From Thermoplasmata archaeon (GTDB lineage: Archaea; Thermoplasmatota; Thermoplasmata; Thermoplasmatales; Thermoplasmataceae), in contig JAKAUD010000210.1 of NCBI GenBank assembly GCA_021827885.1, forward strand, positions 1-11,810: a stretch of DNA of 11,810 bases, in the 5' to 3' direction. The notes below the pieces were generated by a model. That model had not been told where the DNA came from. It was given only the letters and a program-made list of their open reading frames with translations, and searched no databases. Below are positions 7,638 through 11,810 of the stretch, piece by piece. Each line of letters opens with the position of its first letter. Position 1 is the first letter of the stretch. The translations under genes were made by a program, and so were the position numbers.

Positions 7638-8808
7638 TTAGTTACATTTTGGACGAATTTCATGCAGTCTTATGTTTAGCTTTGTCATTTCTTTGTCTGA
7701 GTGCCTGATTCCAGCAGCATACTCTTTGTTATCCTCTATTGCCGTTGCTGTTAGCCCGTTTCTGGTTTTTGTAAAACTTATGAGCTTAAAGACAGTCTCA
7801 AAAATGACAAGTGGTTTTCCCTTCCCGTCCATGCTTATGAATGAAAACATGCGATCCTCTATCTTATTTCACTTGCTTGGACTGGTATGGAACTTTTTTC
7901 ATAGAAGTCTGATTAGACGGTCCCTGCAGATGGACTTTTTTCCTCTGTTTCGTGATCCGTTGGGACTATTGCCATCTGCATATATCACCAGTTCTTTCGC
8001 ATCTGGATATCGCTCTTTTCCAATGAGAACCCACCACTGCCCGATGCTCTCCACGGCAAGTTCGGATGTGTCATGGATCTTTCCAGCATTGATCAAGCCC
8101 TCCCTACTTCCTGCATCTTATATACCATAGGGTGCGGCTTTTCCAAGGCCGGGGTTGAGAAAACCATAAAAGTTAACCTCATTTGCCCCTACTACCTTAT
8201 TCCATGTCTTTCCCGAATTCTTGAATTCGCATATTAATTCCTTTTTCGTTGCATCGACAGATATGACTGGGTTTGCGTTTTTCATAAATTCTTTTGCTTT
8301 TTTGTTATGTACCCGAACTGTGCGCCCCTGTCTGCCGACGGACCACCTTCTATGTTCTTTATGTTCGCTTGCAATGAGTAATCATTCTCTTTCAGTATCC
8401 TTCCCACATTATCCGGATAGATCTTATGGCCAGACAGTTTTAATTCATCCGCAATCTTATACGTGGATTTGCTGCTACATCTCAGGAGACTCACGTTATC
8501 GCCAGCAGTGTTCTCATTCATGATTGATCTTCTCAAGGTCTGCAACAATCCCTGGATCTTTATCTCCAACCCTTCTCCTTCCTCCTCCCGGTGAGCGGAG
8601 TCTTTCAGGAACTCCGAGCCTTTCCGCGGATTTCAATTCCTTTACCCCTTATCGATGGTCAAGTGTGAAATGCCTGTCAATTCTACAACAATTGGTACCT
8701 CCCACAACCCATCTCAAGCGCTATTGCTGCCGCAAAACATCTTGCCTGAACCTCATCTGCACCCGAAATAGCTTTTATCCACCATGAATACTGTCTGTCA
8801 TTATCCAT
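7638..8808 (-). pseudogene. ISAzo13-family transposase, multiply frameshifted and nonsense-mutated
   Basis: Translating the minus strand across frames gives a nearly full-length ISAzo13-type transposase. It starts at ATG 8808 (MDNDRQYSWWIKAIS), followed by RCFAAAIALEMG, VELTGISHLTIDKG, ERLRSPGGGRRR, SKSTYKIADELKLSGHKI and YSLQANIKNIEGG. Then come NPVISVDATKKEL, FLNPGLGKAAPYG, AVESIGQWW, LVIYADGNSPNGSR and NKIEDRMFSFIS, ending INIRLHEIRPK-like at 7638. The three likely catalytic acids (VISVD, YADG, KIED) are still encoded. Frame changes fall near 8700, 8645, 8525 and 8285. In-frame stops lie at 8118-8120 (TAA where a tyrosine is expected), 7899-7901 (TGA) and 7869-7871 (TGA in place of the conserved tryptophan of SKWNKIE). 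The gene is dead; the amount of damage implies an old insertion. Confidence 0.85.
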
Positions 8809-8842
8809 GCTATTACATGCATATGCAATTTAATACTGTTCG

Positions 8843-8863
8843 TTATGTTAGTGTTCGGTAAAC
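8843..8863 (-). repeat. Right terminal inverted repeat of the ISAzo13-type element
   Basis: Read inward on the minus strand it begins GTTTACCGAACACTAACATA and pairs with 7588-7608. Similarity stops abruptly outside 8863, which supports this as the element's edge. Confidence 0.7.
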
Positions 8864-8867
8864 TACA

Positions 8868-9548
8868 TTAGGGTCTAACAACCGGTAAATTTTTCCACAC
8901 TACTATTTCTGATGAGGGTATTGAACGAAGCAATAGATCATATGTTTTCCTAACGTGATCTTCTGCCATTTTCTTTGCCTCAGGCGCTTTTTTAGCTACT
9001 ATTAGATCTATTATCAATCTATGCTCTTTGTCAGAATCAAGTCGTCTATCTGGGGATATAAATTTTACAGATTGCGATAGTTTTAATTTTGTCTGAATAT
9101 TTTGCAATATATCAACTAAATAAAAAAGGCGACTTTCAATTGCAATGGATAAGTGGAATTCATCATTTAATTTAGAAAGTTCAAAAAGATTTCTACCTTC
9201 GTAGTTTGAGATTTTATCAAGTGCTGATAGTAACCTTTGTTTTCCATCTTCTTCTATACGTCTAGCTGCGTACTCAGCCGCTAAACCTTCCAGACTAATC
9301 CTAACTAGCTCAAGTTCAATGCTCTGGAAGTGATCAAGAAAATTTATCTTTATTCTTCCATTTTCTCGTTTGAGTAAGCCTTGTTGTTCAAGTATCTTAA
9401 CAGCTTCTCGAATAGGTGTTCTACTGACACCCAACCTACCTGCAAGATAGCTCTCCGTTAACAGTTCATTGTTTGTTAATTTCCTATAAACAATATCTTC
9501 CTTTATTTTTTCTAGGACATAAATTGTTTGAATCGATTCTCGACTCAA
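8868..9548 (-). CDS. GntR-family regulator, FadR/FCD subfamily
   Basis: A 226-residue transcription regulator. The winged helix is at about 8-68, with the recognition region LAGRLGVSRTPIREAVKILE (35-54) and a wing ending KRENGRIKI. The C-terminal all-helical FCD domain has its usual metal-binding residues: D129 and H132 in LNDEFHLSI, H176 in DKEHRLII and H198 in AEDHVRKTY. FCD regulators typically bind small carboxylates or other metabolites with a metal and control neighbouring catabolic genes. The start is TTG at 9548; a TAG lies directly upstream in frame and no earlier start is possible. It is convergent with the five-gene operon, separated from it by an old IS, and is the obvious candidate controller. 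FCD-type GntR proteins are uncommon in archaea, hinting at bacterial origin. Confidence 0.9.
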   Translation of the reverse strand: MSRESIQTIYVLEKIKEDIVYRKLTNNELLTESYLAGRLGVSRTPIREAVKILEQQGLLKRENGRIKINFLDHFQSIELELVRISLEGLAAEYAARRIEEDGKQRLLSALDKISNYEGRNLFELSKLNDEFHLSIAIESRLFYLVDILQNIQTKLKLSQSVKFISPDRRLDSDKEHRLIIDLIVAKKAPEAKKMAEDHVRKTYDLLLRSIPSSEIVVWKNLPVVRP

Positions 9549-9710
9549 CTAAATCTTTACTTTATGTCTTATTGTAATTTAATTTTATGGTTTTTCACTA
9601 TGGCGGACATATACCGTTAGATCTTACTGGAATTGTTCCGGGTTGAATATGCCTGATCACTGAATTCCTGCGTATACGGCGTATTGGAAAGTGAATCATT
9701 CATCAGCATC
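9549..9710. promoter_or_regulatory. Upstream region of the GntR gene, with a GTATAC palindrome
   Basis: On the minus strand TTAAATTA (about 9575-9582) is a weak TATA candidate roughly 30 nt before the TTG start. CGTATACG at 9671-9678 is a perfect 8-bp palindrome whose core GTATAC resembles FCD-type operators (GT-N-N-AC core). It is about 125 bp upstream of the gene and no copy was found at the operon promoter, so its role is speculative. Confidence 0.3.
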
Positions 9711-10128
9711 TCATAAGCCAATCATGTCCCACAATAGGGGCCCAAACCAGTCTCTGGAACCGAAAACGATATTCACGTACTTAGGATTCCCAATATTCTG
9801 GAACAGTGCCAATGACTCACCGGTCTGTGCAAGGAGGTCCCTTTGCCTGTGTTTCCCGTTCGTTTCCTCATCATCTTCCGGAAGAACCTCTCCAAGCTGT
9901 TGCTTGTCCTCGGAATGGTATGTTCAAGCTTGCCATAAAGGATGACCATACCGAGGAAAGTAAGGCAAGAGTTTTGGATTGCTGAAGGCGGTATCATGTA
10001 TTTCATAGGGAGGAACGAAAGATCTTCATTAGATGGCACAGGAAGGTATAGGAAGTATAGTGAGCGTTCATTAATGAAAGGGAACTTCCGGTTATGATTC
10101 AGGCATCTCTTCGAGGGCAGTGTGCAGT
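9711..10128 (-). pseudogene. Remnant of the C-terminal part of a transposase
   Basis: Two minus-strand frames join into one plausible protein end. The upstream frame (10128 to about 9840) encodes NRKFPFINERSLYFLY, then GKLEHTIPRTSNSLERFFRKMMRKRTGN. After a shift near 9850 the next frame reads RDLLAQTGESLALFQNIGNP and VNIVFGSRDWFGPLLWDMIGL, ending at TGA 9711-9713. The pattern 'PRTSN-LERFFRK-RKR-GN ... G-SLALFQNIGN-KYV-IVFG' resembles the tails of archaeal IS transposases, but I cannot name the family. The N-terminal half is missing: the remnant starts right after the stop of the AbrB-like gene. Decay by truncation plus frameshift is clear if the assignment is right. Confidence 0.5.
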
Positions 10129-10287
10129 CTATTCCATTTTCTTCACGAATACCCTGCCGTCTTCCTGGTAGAATCCGATTATATCTCCGGCGTTTGCTTT
10201 CAGTGCTTCAGCGGCTTTCTTTGGGAGCGTGATCCTGAAGGATGTCCCTCTCTTTGACACATGTGTGACTTCAATCAATTGTGGCAT
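10129..10287 (-). CDS. Small SpoVT/AbrB-domain DNA-binding protein
   Basis: A 52-residue protein, MPQLIEVTHVSKRGTSFRIT followed by LPKKAAEALKANAGDIIGFY and a QEDGRVFVKKME tail. This is a single complete swapped-hairpin AbrB/MazE/SpoVT domain: 'VSKRG-S-RITLPK--AE-L----GD-I-FY---G-V'. Such proteins act as dimers, either as antitoxins that repress their own promoter or as small transcription or chromatin factors. A TATA-like TTTTTAATT (10308-10316, minus) lies about 25 nt before the ATG, predicting a leaderless mRNA. It is divergent from the NYN-domain gene and immediately upstream of a transposase remnant. Whether it is an antitoxin, a regulator of the neighbour or an IS passenger cannot be decided from sequence. 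Confidence 0.85.
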   Translation of the reverse strand: MPQLIEVTHVSKRGTSFRITLPKKAAEALKANAGDIIGFYQEDGRVFVKKME

Positions 10288-10307
10288 CTTTGGGTATTAT
10301 TGGTATG

Positions 10308-10316
10308 AATTAAAAA
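10308..10316 (-). promoter_or_regulatory. TATA box of the AbrB-like gene
   Basis: TTTTTAATT on the minus strand is centred about 25 nt upstream of the ATG at 10287, the spacing expected for a leaderless archaeal transcript. Confidence 0.5.
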
Positions 10317-10397
10317 GTTGACGCATTAAGACCGTGTAAAGCAAGAATCCCGAATCGGAATAATGTTCACAATCTCTTGTTCACTTATTATAGCGGG

Positions 10398-10406
10398 TTT
10401 TTATAT
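10398..10406 (+). promoter_or_regulatory. TATA box of the NYN-domain gene
   Basis: TTTTATATA is a strong archaeal TATA box. A start site about 25 nt downstream would fall near 10428, leaving a leader of roughly 18 nt before the ATG at 10446 and making the upstream TTG (10377) an unlikely start. Confidence 0.6.
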
Positions 10407-10430
10407 AATACAGAGAGATTAAACTCTGAG

Positions 10431-10449
10431 TCATGGAATCTTTCCATGA
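10431..10449. repeat. Inverted repeat covering the start codon of the NYN gene
   Basis: TCATGGAA (10431-10438) and TTCCATGA (10442-10449) are perfect reverse complements around a 3-nt centre. The right arm contains the ATG start (10446-10448). As DNA it is an operator-like palindrome just after the predicted transcription start; as RNA it would fold the start codon into a short hairpin. Confidence 0.6.
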
Positions 10450-10997
10450 TACTGGATTGTGAAAATTTGAGTGACGATAAAGCGGCTGTATTGATAGACA
10501 ACTCGTATCTGCAAAAGGAAGTAATTGATAACCTGAACGGAAGGAACGGCAAGTTTCAGCTGGACTATCAGGAGTTCAGCGACAATTTGTGCAGGGAAAT
10601 AGACGCCGTTCGTTTCAGGACTTATATTTACGATGTTTCAATTGAAAGCAACAGGAATTTCCTGACATCTCTGAACCTTCTGGATCGGTTTGAGATACGC
10701 ATGGGAAAACTGCAGGAGAACGATAAGGGATTCCGCCAGAAGCAGGTTGACATCATGCTGGCCATAGACATGATAAAGCTGGCGCTCAAGAACAAGATAC
10801 AGCACATAATCCTGATTACCGGTGACAGCGACTTCGTTCCAGCCGTACAGTACGTGAAGGAGGAGGGAGTAATGGTACACCTCAGGCACGCAGAGAAGAC
10901 CTACAGCAAGGAATTGTCACAAACGTGCGATACCAGCAGACAGCTTTCAAGAGGAGTGCTGATAGAGTATGATGGAAAAGGCGGATATAGAAAATGA
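10446..10997 (+). CDS. NYN-domain (LabA/DUF88-like, PIN-fold) putative nuclease
   Basis: From the preferred ATG this is 183 residues. The NYN fold is a PIN/FLAP-like Mg2+-dependent nuclease domain. Its acidic signatures are visible (numbering from this start): D18 in AVLIDNSYL, D102 and D108 in KQVDIMLAIDMIKLAL, and D127/D129 in ITGDSDFVPAVQYVKEEG, the best-known NYN motif. The tail is short and charged, with no extra RNA-binding domain. A longer frame begins at TTG 10377, but the TATA box lies inside it and the shorter form begins right before the fold. Members are thought to process RNA; some act in regulation (LabA). It is divergent from the AbrB-like gene and has a palindrome over its start, both suggesting controlled expression. 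Base composition is more G+C-rich than the catabolic operon. Confidence 0.85.
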   Translation: MILDCENLSDDKAAVLIDNSYLQKEVIDNLNGRNGKFQLDYQEFSDNLCREIDAVRFRTYIYDVSIESNRNFLTSLNLLDRFEIRMGKLQENDKGFRQKQVDIMLAIDMIKLALKNKIQHIILITGDSDFVPAVQYVKEEGVMVHLRHAEKTYSKELSQTCDTSRQLSRGVLIEYDGKGGYRK

Positions 10998-11526
10998 ATA
11001 TGAAAATAAGGCATTTTTAACTGTTGTATGCTGATTTGACATGGTTTCAAGGGTTTTCAATCTTTTTGTTCAGCTGACTGATGTGAGAAGGTGAAATTGG
11101 GAATATTCACCCATATTCTCATAATACATAGAGTACATGTACCCGCATAGCGGGGTTATTTTTCGGGCGAAACTGTCTTTCAGCCTGAACCGCAATGGTT
11201 GTAAGCGGGGCTTTTCAGCACTGGCCCGGACACAGGGCCGGGGATCGCTTCCTTTGTTTTCCCACTGCGTATATGCAGACTATGTATGTATTACTTTTTC
11301 CCGTCTGCGGCTTTACCGTCTTCACAGTGAGGGTCATATCCAAAAGATGAAAGGAGGATCGTCAATCCGAACAGAGAAGCTGATCCTGAACGGTTTTTCA
11401 GCAACTCCGCCGGGTTGGCCCGCCTATGAGGGCTCCCTGGAGACGGCCTGGGGGAAGTGCGGACAATATATACAGTGTGTATCTACCTCCTCTGGCCCCG
11501 TAATGAAGCCCGTTCCAGACAAACAA

Positions 11527-11545
11527 TTATATACGCGAGTGCCGA
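11527..11545 (+). repeat. Direct repeat, copy 1
   Basis: TTATATACGCGAGTGCCGA matches 11647-11665 at 17 of 19 positions. It includes a TATA-like TTATATA. Confidence 0.65.
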
Positions 11546-11646
11546 CATATATTTGCAGGGAGCGAGAAATATTCCCCGGTGTTCAGGCATGGACACCGGA
11601 AGGGTATGCCAGGAGGGTGCGAAAGCGCCGCAAGCCCCTGAAAGTC

Positions 11647-11665
11647 TTATATACACGAGTGCTGA
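11647..11665 (+). repeat. Direct repeat, copy 2
   Basis: TTATATACACGAGTGCTGA lies exactly 120 bp after copy 1. In both copies the repeat is preceded by a G+C-rich stretch containing AAGCCC, suggesting a diverged duplication of a larger module. Confidence 0.65.
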
Positions 11666-11672
11666 TAGTAAG

Positions 11673-11810
11673 TTACCTCAAATGGTCAGTTGAGGAATAA
11701 ACGGGATCAGCAATGGTTCTGTTTTTTCCAAGGCTGTTCAGGAGAGTGCTTCTCTTGTTCTGAGGAAGTGCGAATCGATAATGGTCAGTTTTATGGGTTT
11801 CGCCAAGGTA
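11673..11810 (-). CDS. Possible partial gene entering from the right edge
   Basis: The minus strand is open for 45 codons from the window edge to TAA 11673-11675, ending KNRTIADPVYSSTDHLR. I recognise no family. A 6-bp hairpin (11676-11695) lies at its last codons. A frame of this length open at the edge could occur by chance. Confidence 0.25.
   Translation of the reverse strand, partial: YLGETHKTDHYRFALPQNKRSTLLNSLGKNRTIADPVYSSTDHLR

Larger units (their letters stand above)
7588..8863 (-). mobile_element. Decayed ISAzo13-family insertion sequence
   Basis: The ends are marked by imperfect inverted repeats. GTTTACCGAA at 7588-7597 is exactly the reverse complement of 8854-8863, and the match continues to give 16 of 21 positions (7588-7608 against 8843-8863). 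The 1276-bp element contains one broken transposase gene. It sits one base past the stop of the second MFS gene and 4 bp before the stop of the GntR gene, i.e. in what must have been a few bases between two convergent genes. No convincing target duplication is left. Confidence 0.75.
11137..11700. other. G+C-rich, hairpin-dense segment of unknown identity
   Basis: This stretch differs sharply from its surroundings: 43 of 60 bases are G or C at 11401-11460, against 20 of 60 at 3181-3240 in the operon. Several hairpins are visible: CCCGC/GCGGG (11142-11154), GGC-GAAA/TTTC-A-GCC (11166-11185), CCGC/GCGG (11190-11208), CTGGCCC/GGGCCGG (11221-11241), CCGGTGT/ACACCGG (11576-11599), GGTGC-GAAA-GCGCC with a GNRA loop (11616-11629) and CCTCAA/TTGAGG (11676-11695). 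A plus-strand frame is open over the whole segment (187 codons), but its translation has no recognisable domain and reads like chance coding in G+C-rich DNA. I looked for SRP RNA, RNase P RNA, tRNA and 5S hallmarks and saw none. It may be a structured RNA or the end region of a decayed mobile element. The 139 bp before it (10998-11136) hold nothing I recognise. Confidence 0.5.

Noticed and set aside
7672..8130. 152-codon plus-strand frame
   Set aside because: It is the antisense of the decayed ISAzo13 transposase, which explains the sequence far better.
1665..9607. GGCGGA shared upstream of the MFS (1665-1670) and GntR (9602-9607) genes
   Set aside because: Only six bases, not palindromic, likely coincidence.
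1706..10329. Shared ACGCATTAA at 1706-1714 and 10321-10329 as a common operator
   Set aside because: A 9-bp match between two sites in nearly 12 kb is expected by chance and the contexts differ.
10377..10445. TTG at 10377 as start of the NYN gene
   Set aside because: The TATA box falls inside this extension and the extra residues are not part of the NYN fold.
11527..11665. CRISPR array
   Set aside because: Only two clear 19-bp copies 120 bp apart, diverged, without regular spacers or cas genes.
11137..11700. 187-codon plus-strand frame as a real protein
   Set aside because: No domain, odd composition, and repeated DNA modules and stems explain the segment better; not excluded outright.
11137..11700. 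SRP RNA, RNase P RNA, 5S rRNA or tRNA
   Set aside because: The conserved cores I would expect (for example the SRP GGAAGG/GAGCAGC region, RNase P GAGGAAAGUCC, the tRNA T-loop GTTCRA) were not seen.

Overview
The window looks like accessory DNA of an archaeon, most likely a Thermoplasmatales-type acidophile (Ferroplasma, Cuniculiplasma or a relative). This rests on TATA boxes about 25 nt before start codons (leaderless first genes), GAGGTG-type ribosome binding sites on internal operon genes, moderate A+T content, and a dense load of archaeal-style insertion sequences. The organism is inferred; no rRNA or tRNA was found.

Layout. 1-230: decayed 5' end of an IS4/IS1634-like transposase (minus). 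231-592: gene-poor DNA with a perfect 11-bp hairpin. 593-1546: apparently intact IS5-type transposase (minus). 1685-7586: a tight five-gene plus-strand operon encoding a sugar-porter-like MFS transporter, an M29/NicX-like metalloprotein, a zinc M19 dipeptidase, a DUF917 (S-methyl-thiohydantoin desulfurase family) protein and a second, different MFS transporter. 7588-8863: a decayed ISAzo13-family element with recognisable terminal inverted repeats, lodged between the operon and a convergent GntR/FCD regulator (8868-9548, minus). 9711-10128: another transposase remnant. 10129-10287: a 52-residue AbrB/SpoVT-like protein (minus), divergent from a NYN-domain (PIN-like) protein (10446-10997, plus). 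11137-11700: a G+C-rich, hairpin-dense stretch I cannot identify, followed by a possible partial gene at the right edge.

How the genes may work together. The five operon genes overlap or nearly abut, and a FadR-type ligand-responsive regulator lies just beyond the last gene. They look like one catabolic cassette: import, metal-dependent breakdown of an amide, peptide or heterocyclic substrate, export or second import, and substrate-sensing control. The substrate is not evident. DUF917 chemistry acts on hydantoin-like rings, M19 acts on dipeptide-like amides, and the second gene carries the H/H/D metal ligands of the ring-cleaving dioxygenase NicX rather than the full ligand set of M29 aminopeptidases. 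The cassette is the best candidate here for an undescribed pathway. The G+C-rich segment and the AbrB/NYN pair are the next most interesting parts.
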